From positions 1 to 8,540 of the forward strand of contig JAGCCO010000197.1 of the NCBI GenBank assembly GCA_017651645.1: 8,540 bases of DNA, given 5' to 3'. The position numbers were made by a program, and so were the translations under genes. Within the stretch, counting starts at the first letter, position 1, and every line of letters starts with the position of its first letter. This DNA comes from Bacteroidales bacterium (GTDB lineage: Bacteria > Bacteroidota > Bacteroidia > Bacteroidales > F082). Shown in pieces: positions 1 to 6,166 of this stretch. The notes beneath the pieces were generated by a model that was not told where the DNA came from, searched no databases, and worked only from the letters and a program-made list of their open reading frames with translations.

Positions 1-95
1 GTACGTTCCTGATTTGTAACGAGGACGGAACATACAGCCTCGCGAATCCCAATCTTGAAATTGAGTATGGAAAGGAAAGGGATGATGGAAATTGA
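1..95 (+). CDS. 3' end of an unidentified gene (partial)
   Basis: An open frame enters from the left edge (frame starting at base 3) and ends at TGA 93-95. The visible tail is about 30 residues, reading TFLICNEDGTYSLANPNLEI and then a short charged tail ending in GN. It is acidic and reads like genuine protein, but I do not recognise a family. It is the only plausible plus-strand gene here, and it runs toward the minus-strand gene block. Its stop codon is only 9 bases before a large hairpin, which fits the end of a transcription unit. The start lies outside the window. Confidence 0.5.
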   Translation, partial: TFLICNEDGTYSLANPNLEIEYGKERDDGN

Positions 96-104
96 TTTTT
101 CCCC

Positions 105-179
105 GGTCTTGATGGCGGGGCAGATAGGGCGGTATATATAATATATATATACCGACCCTAAAATCTGCCCCTCAAGACC
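105..179. repeat. Large imperfect hairpin with an alternating TA core
   Basis: Left-arm blocks GGTCTTGA (105-112), GGGGCAGAT (117-125), AGGGCGG (126-132) and TATATATA (133-140) pair in order with TATATATA (within 142-150), CCG-A-CCCT (152-159), ATCTGCCCC (163-171) and TCAAGACC (172-179). Only small bulges interrupt the pairing. The apex is an alternating TA tract that could extrude as a cruciform. It starts 9 bases after the stop of the plus-strand partial gene and lies in a convergent gap, so a bidirectional terminator is the simplest reading. Neither side has a proper U-tract (the T run at 96-100 precedes the hairpin), so a recombination or protein-binding site is also possible. Confidence 0.6.
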
Positions 180-445
180 ATCAACGTGAGGAAGGTTTCC
201 TTTCCCTCTTTTTCCCTTATTTCTTCCTTAAATCGCAACATCATAAAACAGATAGAATGCAGGCTAGTGCGGTTGTCATCCCTACAGCCTAAAGAAGAAA
301 AAGATAAGGGGGGCAATTTAGTGCATATTCTCTACCCCAGTCAAACTCTTTTCTGTAATGGAAAAAGTATACGGGATAAAAGAAACTAACAGTAGTATAT
401 CAAGTTTTTCTTCCGATGCTCTCCGCTTTTGAACCGAAGTCCCAA
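180..445. other. Convergent gap without a convincing gene
   Basis: This stretch separates the plus-strand partial gene and its hairpin from the end of the minus-strand gene block. A 67-codon plus-strand frame (186-389) exists but has no recognisable motif, no convincing ribosome site and an unprotein-like composition, so I do not call it. I saw no tRNA, no repeat array and no coding remnant on the minus strand. It probably holds the 3' untranslated ends of both flanking units. Confidence 0.4.
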
Positions 446-967
446 TCAGTTGGAATGCTTTACGGAAGAGAAACGGAGACCTAATCCGGCGGAAACGAGT
501 AGCCCGCCTTTAACGCCTTTTTGATAAGGACTCAAATATGAAACACCTATCTTATAAAAGGATGACCGATTATTCTTGCTTCGGTTAAAATACAAAGATA
601 ATCCTGTTTCCATCTGGCCAAGGTCCGAATACCAAAGACCAAACATATGGGAAGCTTCGATATCGACCGAACCGCACCGATATGCAGCAGAAAAACCTGC
701 CATAATATCTTGCGAGACTTGTTGCTGGGGTTGGCTGACTGTATACAAATTTAACTTGGCTGGGACAGACAGAACAAACTTATCAGAGAAAGCGATGCCT
801 GGAGCCATGGTAAACCCGGCAGAAAGAGCGTTTGACTGGTTGTCTGGGATCTTACTTGAAAACTGAACACTATTCATTAATTCAAAGCTAACAGGCGGTG
901 TCGTCTGTCCATAACACAAGCATGTAACCCATAGAAGCAAACAAGAAACAAGAAATCGATTAGTCAT
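446..967 (-). CDS. Small secreted barrel-like protein, function unknown
   Basis: A 173-residue protein starting MTNRFLVSCLLLWVTCLCYGQ, a typical Sec signal peptide with likely cleavage near residue 20. The mature part has alternating hydrophobic and polar residues with many Gly, Ser and aromatic residues (GLSLYFNRS, YKIGVSYLSPY, GLLVSAGLGLRFS), as expected for beta-strands of an outer-membrane barrel or a periplasmic beta protein. It does not end in the usual aromatic residue: the last residues are KHSN. I cannot name a family. It is the last gene of the minus-strand block, 15 bases after the preceding small membrane protein, so the two are probably co-transcribed. The envelope location is reasonably secure; the barrel reading is tentative. 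Confidence 0.65.
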   Translation of the reverse strand: MTNRFLVSCLLLWVTCLCYGQTTPPVSFELMNSVQFSSKIPDNQSNALSAGFTMAPGIAFSDKFVLSVPAKLNLYTVSQPQQQVSQDIMAGFSAAYRCGSVDIEASHMFGLWYSDLGQMETGLSLYFNRSKNNRSSFYKIGVSYLSPYQKGVKGGLLVSAGLGLRFSSVKHSN

Positions 968-982
968 ACCTAAAGTCTTTGA

Positions 983-1195
983 TTATTCGTCTTTCGTGGG
1001 GACGTGGGAGCCAACCACGAAGAATAGGATGCCGAGGGCGCCGAGCACCAGAGTTGTCAGGAGTGAGACCAGAAAGTCACTCCAGTCGAAGGATCCAGTC
1101 CGAATCCGGTGGGCCACCAGCATCGCAATAGGATACAGAAGCGTGTAAATGGCAATTGCCTTGGCAATTTTCTTTTGGTCATTGGAGAGTTTCAT
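983..1195 (-). CDS. Small two-helix membrane protein, function unknown
   Basis: A 70-residue protein starting MKLSNDQKKIAKAIAIYTLL. It has a short basic N-terminus, a first hydrophobic helix at about residues 13-28, a short polar loop with RIRTGSFDWSD, a second helix at about 41-62 (LVSLLTTLVLGALGILFFVV), and a polar tail. This fits a small inner-membrane hairpin protein with both ends in the cytoplasm (positive-inside). No family is recognised. It sits 46 bases downstream of another small two-helix protein with a broken frame (1444-1242) and 15 bases before the secreted barrel-like gene. Regular codon structure and clear topology support a real gene despite its size. Confidence 0.6.
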   Translation of the reverse strand: MKLSNDQKKIAKAIAIYTLLYPIAMLVAHRIRTGSFDWSDFLVSLLTTLVLGALGILFFVVGSHVPTKDE

Positions 1196-1241
1196 AATGT
1201 GGTGTGCTTTAGTTAATCTTTGAATAATCCTACCAAGTATA

Positions 1242-1444
1242 TTATTGATTCTTCTTTTTCTCGTTAAGGAATACCCCTAATGCAATGAGTCCGCAAAAGA
1301 GGATAAAGAGAACAATGAAAAAAAGTCGGTCTTTGTTATTCTCGAATCCTGTCAGTGAGGTCCAAATGACGCTAACTATTAAAAAGAGGAGACCAAGAAT
1401 GGCAAAGATCTTTTTTTCTTGGAGTTATCATTCTCGTTTCCCAT
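1242..1444 (-). pseudogene. Small two-helix membrane protein with a frame break at an A7 run
   Basis: Reading minus from ATG 1444 gives MGNENDNSKKK and then runs into a run of seven A (plus-strand T 1411-1417). In the starting frame the protein would end soon after. One base back, the frame continues as KIFAILGLLFLIVSV, a polar loop with TGFENNKDR, a second helix (LFFIVLFILFCGLIALGVFL) and a tail NEKKNQ ending at TAA 1244-1242. Joined by a -1 shift (or one extra A), the product is about 67 residues with two membrane helices, the same plan as the gene at 983-1195. The cause could be a mutation, a sequencing error in the homopolymer, or slippage at A7 during transcription or translation. The joined protein looks real; which cause applies is not decided. 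Confidence 0.55.
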
Positions 1445-1500
1445 ATCGATGAAACTATTGGTGTGAACAATAATCTTTGATAAGATCTAGAAATCCGAAT

Positions 1501-2091
1501 TTAACGTTTCTTTTGAAAATGAAGACGATCCCAAAATTTCCAGTGCCGATATGCTTTATCAAGGACCTTTTCGAAAACGCCATAATCTTCCCAAGAAAAA
1601 GAGAACGTTAGCGGTTCTTTATTAAGCTCATTCATGGCAGTTTTAGTATATGCTTCAAGATACTTATCTTCGTAATAAGCATCAACAAAAGGAAGAATGC
1701 TCTCCGCAAAATCCTCTCGCCATAATTTACAGTCGCAATACTTGATAAAGAACTCTGTCCCGGTCATTTCTTTCCTCTTAACCTTTTCGACGGCTTCAGG
1801 CTCATCAGTCAAGTGGACATCCCCGCAGAAACCTCGCATTATCGCCCAAGTTAAAAACATTGAACAGTGATTACAGGCGTTTTCCCAAATAATATCGGTG
1901 TCTGATTCTTCCAACTCCTCGGGCTGCTTTCCTGTTGCGTTGCAGTAAAGGAGCATAGCAGATTCATACTGCCATTCGGCTTTATCTCTCGTAAAAGGTT
2001 CGGTTTCTTTATTACGAGAGAGGGTGGAAAATAAAACGACCGCAACGGCTATAACGATAGTCGCTAAAGTCAATATAAGGGATGAACTCAT
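1501..2091 (-). CDS. Membrane-anchored DUF7832-like protein
   Basis: A 196-residue protein. Residues 4-24 form one N-terminal membrane helix (LILTLATIVIAVAVVLF), followed by a charged domain. Residues 69-84 (WENACNHCSMFLTWAI), a GxxH-like GDVH at 90-93, TGTEFF at 110-115, CDCKL at 119-123, YYEDKY at 139-144 and a late Trp-containing segment (SWEDYGVF) follow the order of motifs I remember for DUF7832 proteins, which often accompany toxin-immunity or knot-type loci. That family match is from memory and unverified. The anchor, which soluble members lack, would place the domain either in the cytoplasm or the periplasm; the basic residues after the helix (SRNK) suggest the domain is cytoplasmic. 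It is 32 bases after a frame-disrupted small frame and 56 bases before the next small membrane gene. A possible weak -7 element (TATCTTTA, 2119-2112) lies upstream. Function unknown. Confidence 0.7.
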   Translation of the reverse strand: MSSSLILTLATIVIAVAVVLFSTLSRNKETEPFTRDKAEWQYESAMLLYCNATGKQPEELEESDTDIIWENACNHCSMFLTWAIMRGFCGDVHLTDEPEAVEKVKRKEMTGTEFFIKYCDCKLWREDFAESILPFVDAYYEDKYLEAYTKTAMNELNKEPLTFSFSWEDYGVFEKVLDKAYRHWKFWDRLHFQKKR

Positions 2092-2123
2092 AAATTCCTG
2101 TTTTATCGGCCTAAAGATAGCGA

Positions 2124-2292
2124 TTATCTCCCAATAACCGAATACTGCTCAATCACTTTCCCTTTCCGATACACCGCAAAACCTCTTTTCCCGGGTTGTA
2201 GAGTTATCCAACCCATATTACAGCACAACCAGGCTCCGCAACCTTCACGGCGTCAGGACTTCTTTAATTGTATGGTGGTAGTAGGTAGTCAT
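2124..2292 (-). pseudogene. Small frame-disrupted reading frame between serpin and DUF7832-like gene
   Basis: On the minus strand ATG 2292 opens MTTYYHHTIKEVLTP and stops at TGA 2247-2245. Skipping one base (T at 2247) keeps a frame open: EGCGAWLCCNMGWITLQPGK and on through RGFAVYRKGKVIEQYSVIGR to TAA 2126-2124. The second part is protein-like, with alternating hydrophobic residues and a GWI...GKRGFAVYR...GKVIEQY pattern suggestive of a small beta-rich fold, and it fills the 235-base gap after the serpin neatly. A separate 30-residue protein from an internal ATG at 2216 is also possible. I do not recognise a family. A +1 shift at CCG-TGA, a decayed gene or a sequence error would all look like this. 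Confidence 0.4.
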
Positions 2293-2327
2293 ATCGGAGG
2301 CGAAGATAAGGTGGATAACGATCAGTG

Positions 2328-3584
2328 TTATTCTCCACTGTAGCGTCCGGCAAACAACACGGCTCCTGTGCTCGACTCCGTAATCAGATACAGAAACGGA
2401 TGATCAGCGTGGAAGACTGCGTGGGGGTTGGGACCGGGGGATGTAACAAACACTCCGGCAGAGGAGACGGCAGCTGCTTCCGAACCTTCTTCGTCAACTT
2501 TGATGGCGGCATCCTGCCGGACAAAGCTCAGGCATAAGGCATCCGGAGACATCGCACCGAAATCGGCCCTGGTATCGTTGAATGCCCTGGGCATTCCCAT
2601 CGATGTAAGGATGTCATTGAGTTTGATGCCGAACTTGGTCTCAAATCGAGGGAGCCACAGATCTACCTCGCTTATCCCCATACCCAGGCGGTAAGTGTTC
2701 CAATCGGCCTTTTTCAACTGGCCGATGACATCCGGAATCCCGTAACCCGTCTTAGGCAGGAACGCCATCATGGAGAAGGCACCGTTTCCGTAAGGGAGGT
2801 TAACCACCTGGTAAACGTCATTCTCGGCATACTGGTAATTCTCGGCCTGCTTCATCATCTTTACCATCATCTTCTGCCCGGCACCGTTGGCGAATTCTTC
2901 ATCTGAGGTGGCAGATTTGTCGAACATGAACTTCCATTCGCTCTTGAAATACAAGGCGTTGAACAGATAGCAGAGCATGTCGATACTGACTCTCTCCAAG
3001 ACCTTCGGCACCATTCCGCCCGTATGATCCGAACACCATTGGTTGATTTCTTTCACGGCCGCATCGCTATCGGAGAAGTCCATATTTGAAACGTGTGCTT
3101 CATAATACTTTCTAACTGTTTCCCGATAACTGTCTAACAGAGAATACTTTTGGTTAACCGAAATGGCATTGGCTATGCTGAGGGTTGTCTTTTTGTCCAA
3201 CTCTGGGAGCTGCTGCAACATGGATAGACAATACTCGTTTACGGCATCGACCTCACCTTTCCCATATCCGAGCACTTTGCATATTTCGTCGGAGGTTTCC
3301 CCCCGAGTGCCGTCCAGGATCATCCCCAGCAAGAATTGCATGCTCAGCGGGGAGATAATATAGTTCTCCTCGGTTACGTTATTGATCCGGCCGATGTAGT
3401 CGAAGGTAAAAGGAAGACCCTGTTGGATGAAATCGGCCGACTTCGTTGTGATTTCAATTCCCTGATAAGGGTTGTCCGGTTCATCATCTTTATTCTCGAT
3501 CTTCTCGCAGGAGAGAGCAACCATAAGCAGACTGACCGCTATGACCAATCCACTCATTCCTTTCATTGACGTTCTTGTTTTCAT
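2328..3584 (-). CDS. Lipoprotein serpin, predicted inhibitory
   Basis: A 418-residue serpin from the chosen start at 3584. It traps serine or cysteine proteases by a conformational change. The N-terminus is a lipoprotein signal: MKTRTSMKG, a hydrophobic core and VALSC with lipid-carrying Cys26. Serpin landmarks follow: NYIISPLSM (about 74-82), EINQWCSDHTGGMV, NALYFKSEW, then the hinge EEGSEAAAVSS (about 365-375), a reactive loop with Thr-Ser around 381-382 as the likely P1-P1' bond (register uncertain by a residue), and the C-terminal signature FHADHPFLYLI. The small residues at P12-P10 and Gly at P15 predict an inhibitor rather than a non-inhibitory serpin. An in-frame ATG 45 bases upstream would put a non-signal stretch before the lipobox and overlap the methyltransferase gene, so it is not preferred. 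Tannerella miropin is the known Bacteroidetes relative by type. It lies 20 bases after the methyltransferase gene. Confidence 0.93.
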   Translation of the reverse strand: MKTRTSMKGMSGLVIAVSLLMVALSCEKIENKDDEPDNPYQGIEITTKSADFIQQGLPFTFDYIGRINNVTEENYIISPLSMQFLLGMILDGTRGETSDEICKVLGYGKGEVDAVNEYCLSMLQQLPELDKKTTLSIANAISVNQKYSLLDSYRETVRKYYEAHVSNMDFSDSDAAVKEINQWCSDHTGGMVPKVLERVSIDMLCYLFNALYFKSEWKFMFDKSATSDEEFANGAGQKMMVKMMKQAENYQYAENDVYQVVNLPYGNGAFSMMAFLPKTGYGIPDVIGQLKKADWNTYRLGMGISEVDLWLPRFETKFGIKLNDILTSMGMPRAFNDTRADFGAMSPDALCLSFVRQDAAIKVDEEGSEAAAVSSAGVFVTSPGPNPHAVFHADHPFLYLITESSTGAVLFAGRYSGE

Positions 3585-3604
3585 AATATCCCAATGCAAA
3601 TCTA

Positions 3605-4387
3605 TCAAAATGTTACGACATACCAGCAACTTGTCGAAAACCAGTTCCTCAGATAAGGAATTCTATCCACGCCCATCCGCAGCTTGACGGGGCGTAGCCC
3701 AAACTTGGCTTTGTAGTGGGGGTTGATGAGCCATAGTGTCCGGTCCAGAACAGCGAAGCCATGCTTCTGACAGAGTTTCTCAAATTGCTCCACGGTCATC
3801 TTTGAACGGCGGATGTCCATCAGTTCTTCAATATGCCCTTGGGTGTCTTTGAACAGACGAAGGATTCCCCGGTACAGAGGCTTCGGCAACAGATGAATCC
3901 ACGGCAGAAATTGGAGCACCTTGAGGGAACAGGTCTGCTGGTGGCCACCGAAAGGCATCTGCCATGCCGGGAAAGCCAGGAAAGCCACACCGCCAGGAGC
4001 CAGAAATGCGTGAATCCGATCCAGGAAACGTCCCTTGTCTTCCGGTGAGATATGCTCCATCACGTCGTGGACTAGGACTACGTCAAAGGGCTTGTCCTGT
4101 ACGGGGAAATCGAAGAAATCAGCACAGATGAATGCCCCTTTTGCTCCATTCACCTGGAAATAGCTCCGGGCATTTTCAATCTTCTTCGCGGAAAAGTCCA
4201 CGCCCGTCACTTCGCAGCCAATCAGCGCAAACGGCAGGAGATTCCCGCCTTCACCACATCCCACTTCCAGTACACGGGTACCCTCGGCAACGGGGATGAA
4301 CCGACGGAGATAATCGACGTAGAAGGCTGTCGATGTCTCCACCAACTCATCAAAGTATTGATGCCTGTCCTGGTATCTGTTCCCCAT
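3605..4387 (-). CDS. Class I SAM-dependent methyltransferase
   Basis: A 260-residue protein with a standard Rossmann methyltransferase core. Motif I VLEVGCGEGGN is at 39-49, the acidic residue after strand 2 is D64 in GVDFS, a conserved acidic site follows in ADFFDF (89-94), then DVVLVHDVMEHI at 102-113 and the LAPGGVAFL strand at 129-137. Such cores bind S-adenosylmethionine in the cytoplasm and methylate small molecules, lipids or sugars. The C-terminal third (FPAWQMPFGGHQ, an LPKPLYRGILRLF segment, INPHYKAKFGLRP) probably forms the acceptor site, but its substrate cannot be told. There is no signal peptide. It starts 49 bases after the sigma-barrel gene and ends 20 bases before the serpin start, so a shared transcript is likely. 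A repeated promoter-like motif lies 36-47 bases before its ATG, and a hairpin abuts the start. Confidence 0.9.
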   Translation of the reverse strand: MGNRYQDRHQYFDELVETSTAFYVDYLRRFIPVAEGTRVLEVGCGEGGNLLPFALIGCEVTGVDFSAKKIENARSYFQVNGAKGAFICADFFDFPVQDKPFDVVLVHDVMEHISPEDKGRFLDRIHAFLAPGGVAFLAFPAWQMPFGGHQQTCSLKVLQFLPWIHLLPKPLYRGILRLFKDTQGHIEELMDIRRSKMTVEQFEKLCQKHGFAVLDRTLWLINPHYKAKFGLRPVKLRMGVDRIPYLRNWFSTSCWYVVTF

Positions 4388-4420
4388 CCGTTCCGTTTTT
4401 CTATATGACTGAACGGACGG
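4388..4420 (-). promoter_or_regulatory. Hairpin abutting the methyltransferase start codon
   Basis: CCG-T-TCCGTT (4388-4397 with one bulge) pairs with AACGGACGG (4412-4420), a stem of about nine pairs with a loop of about 14 bases. In the minus-strand transcript its 3' arm ends directly before the ATG at 4387, so it would cover the ribosome-binding region. It could limit translation, or act as a weak attenuator between the sigma-barrel gene and the methyltransferase gene. There is no U-tract after it, so a classical terminator is unlikely. Confidence 0.45.
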
Positions 4421-4434
4421 GCAAATACTGCGTG
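4407..4434 (-). promoter_or_regulatory. Bipartite promoter-like motif upstream of the methyltransferase gene
   Basis: On the minus strand CACGCAGTATTT (4434-4423) is followed after 12 bases by AGTC (4410-4407). The same 12 bases followed after 11 bases by AGTC occur upstream of the sigma-barrel gene (6193-6167). The position, 36-47 bases before ATG 4387, suits a -35-like element, and AGTC resembles the GTC core often seen in ECF -10 elements. It overlaps the 3' end of the sigma-barrel gene (stop 4439-4437 lies just upstream). I infer an internal promoter read by the ECF sigma factor encoded here; a shared binding site for another regulator is possible. Confidence 0.45.
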
Positions 4435-4436
4435 CT

Positions 4437-6140
4437 TTAGAAGGTCAGCCTTACTCCGAACGGCACGGCAAACTCAACGGGCTGTACCTGCCGGATGGTT
4501 TGGATGCCGCCTCCGGTATCGAAGTAGTACCGTACCTGCGGCTCCACATACAGCCCCATCCAAGGTGTCAGGTTGTACTGGAAGCCGATGCCGGCTCCGG
4601 CAGACCACTGAATCGGCGCCTTGAACTTCAGCGTATTCTGATATGTGTACGCCACGCCATTGTGATGTTCACTGTTCAGGATTCCGGCGACCGGAATCTC
4701 CATCTTACCGAAGGCCGATGCATTCAGGTGGAGATTCCCCTTGGACCAAACCGTATAGGATAGCCCGAGCGGAACACCCACGTAATGGACAGTCTGCCGA
4801 TTCTTGAGATAGAGTGTATCGCGGCCGATGGTATGCGAGCTGCGCAACCGTGTATACTCCAGGCCGGTCAGTACGCTCCAGCGGTCATTCAGGCCGATGC
4901 TGACGCTGAGACCTATCGTAAACGGCTTTTCATATTCGGCCTTCTCCTCCACAGGCATCGGATTGGGATCCATTACGTCTGGTACTGCAAGCCTCTCCGC
5001 AAAATGGAGGAGCGAATTGTAGTAAGCGAGTGAATCGCCGCTACTGTAATGACCTTCCATTGATTGTACGGCTGTGAGGAAATCACCCCAGGAGGTTACT
5101 CTCGTATCCGGTGCCAGTATGTAGGACGATGCGTCAGCCAGGATACCGGATCCCATTACAATCGGGCTACTTCCAGCAATAGCGCTGGGAATTGCCGAAA
5201 TCGATGGTAACAATCCAACGAGGTTTTTCTTTTTCGAGGACTTGACATCGGCCAGCAGCGGCTGGTTGAAGGTGGTTGCCCGCTGTTGAGACTTCCTGAT
5301 GGAGATTCCATGTCCGGATGCCTGGAGCGTAACGGACGGGATAGTCATCGGTCTTATATCAATAGGCGTCAATCTCCGCCTCATCGTTGTAGTATCGACC
5401 AGTTCCGGGGTCATATCAGGTGTGATGGTCGCTGCCACTCGGATACGTTCCACTCGTGTCGGAGTTACAGGAATAGCCAACGAATCCACTGGAATCACGG
5501 CTTCAATGCTATCTGCACCTTTATTCACCACTACCGGCCCATCTAGACCCGGCGTTGGCTCTGTTTCTTTATGTAGCAGGAACGGCATGACAATCAATGC
5601 AATCAGGGCCAGAAGCGCCAGCCAATACTGCTTCAACTCTTTCTGAAGCACCTGGCGAGCCCTGAAAAGATTGGACGATGATGACCGCTCTCCGATATGC
5701 AGCAGCGCCCCGATCTCCTTATGGGAAAGACCTTCCAGCACGGACAGGCGGAACACCTTCCCATACTGTTCCGGCAGGCGGTCAATAAGCGCCATCAAGT
5801 CCTCATACGGAGGCACGGGATACAGCGGCTCATCCGGCACATCCTCCATATCCAGATCCTCTTGCGGGTGCGTGAAATGCTGGCTTTCCTTGAGATAGTC
5901 GATGGCCATATTCTTCACGATGACACCCATCCAGGCATCCAGTTTATCGGGATTCTTCAACCGGCCGATGGATGACAGAATGACGATGAAGGCATCGTGC
6001 AGCAGATCTTCCGCTACCTCCTGGGAATCCACATAGTGCCTGCATATCCCCATGAGCTTCCGGGAATAGCCTCGATAAAGGGCCTCCACAGATGCGGGGT
6101 CCCCTCGTTTGCAGCCATCCACGAGTTGTCTCTTGTTCAT
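4437..6140 (-). CDS. ECF sigma factor fused to a membrane segment and outer-membrane beta-barrel
   Basis: One uninterrupted 567-residue frame. Residues about 8-86 are sigma region 2 (LYRGYSRKLMGICRHYV, DLLHDAFIVI at 45-54, WMGVIVKNMAIDYL); about 112-170 are region 4 with the helix-turn-helix GLSHKEIGALLHIGERSSSS. One membrane helix follows directly (about 173-189, LALLALIALIVMPFLL). A linker of about 200 residues, rich in Pro, Thr, Val and Ser, could cross the periplasm. The last 160 or so residues are beta-barrel-like: FTIGLSVSIGLNDRWSVLTG, VGVPLGLSYTVW, GAGIGFQYNL, and a final strand ending in F. Bacteroidetes often encode an ECF sigma factor beside a separate membrane-to-barrel protein; here the two appear joined, with no obvious separate anti-sigma domain. 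A signal sensed by the barrel might release the sigma part by proteolysis (inference). It lies 49 bases before the methyltransferase gene and has its own promoter-like motif. Confidence 0.9.
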   Translation of the reverse strand: MNKRQLVDGCKRGDPASVEALYRGYSRKLMGICRHYVDSQEVAEDLLHDAFIVILSSIGRLKNPDKLDAWMGVIVKNMAIDYLKESQHFTHPQEDLDMEDVPDEPLYPVPPYEDLMALIDRLPEQYGKVFRLSVLEGLSHKEIGALLHIGERSSSSNLFRARQVLQKELKQYWLALLALIALIVMPFLLHKETEPTPGLDGPVVVNKGADSIEAVIPVDSLAIPVTPTRVERIRVAATITPDMTPELVDTTTMRRRLTPIDIRPMTIPSVTLQASGHGISIRKSQQRATTFNQPLLADVKSSKKKNLVGLLPSISAIPSAIAGSSPIVMGSGILADASSYILAPDTRVTSWGDFLTAVQSMEGHYSSGDSLAYYNSLLHFAERLAVPDVMDPNPMPVEEKAEYEKPFTIGLSVSIGLNDRWSVLTGLEYTRLRSSHTIGRDTLYLKNRQTVHYVGVPLGLSYTVWSKGNLHLNASAFGKMEIPVAGILNSEHHNGVAYTYQNTLKFKAPIQWSAGAGIGFQYNLTPWMGLYVEPQVRYYFDTGGGIQTIRQVQPVEFAVPFGVRLTF

Positions 6141-6166
6141 CCAGCCTGTAGCCTATTTAATATTTA

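Noticed and set aside
186..389. 67-codon plus-strand open frame after the large hairpin
   Set aside because: No motif, poor protein character, no clear ribosome site, and it starts at the foot of the hairpin; treated as non-coding.
2138..2149. A third copy of the promoter-like motif (GAGCAGTATTC on the minus strand) before the DUF7832-like gene
   Set aside because: Only the GCAGTATT core matches, the AGTC half is missing at the right spacing, and the bases encode EQYS of the small disrupted frame; an eight-base match is expected by chance.
3585..3629. Fifteen-codon upstream extension of the serpin
   Set aside because: It would precede the lipoprotein signal with a non-signal stretch (MLVCRNILIDLHWDI) and overlap the methyltransferase gene; the ATG at 3584 gives a proper lipobox at the right distance.
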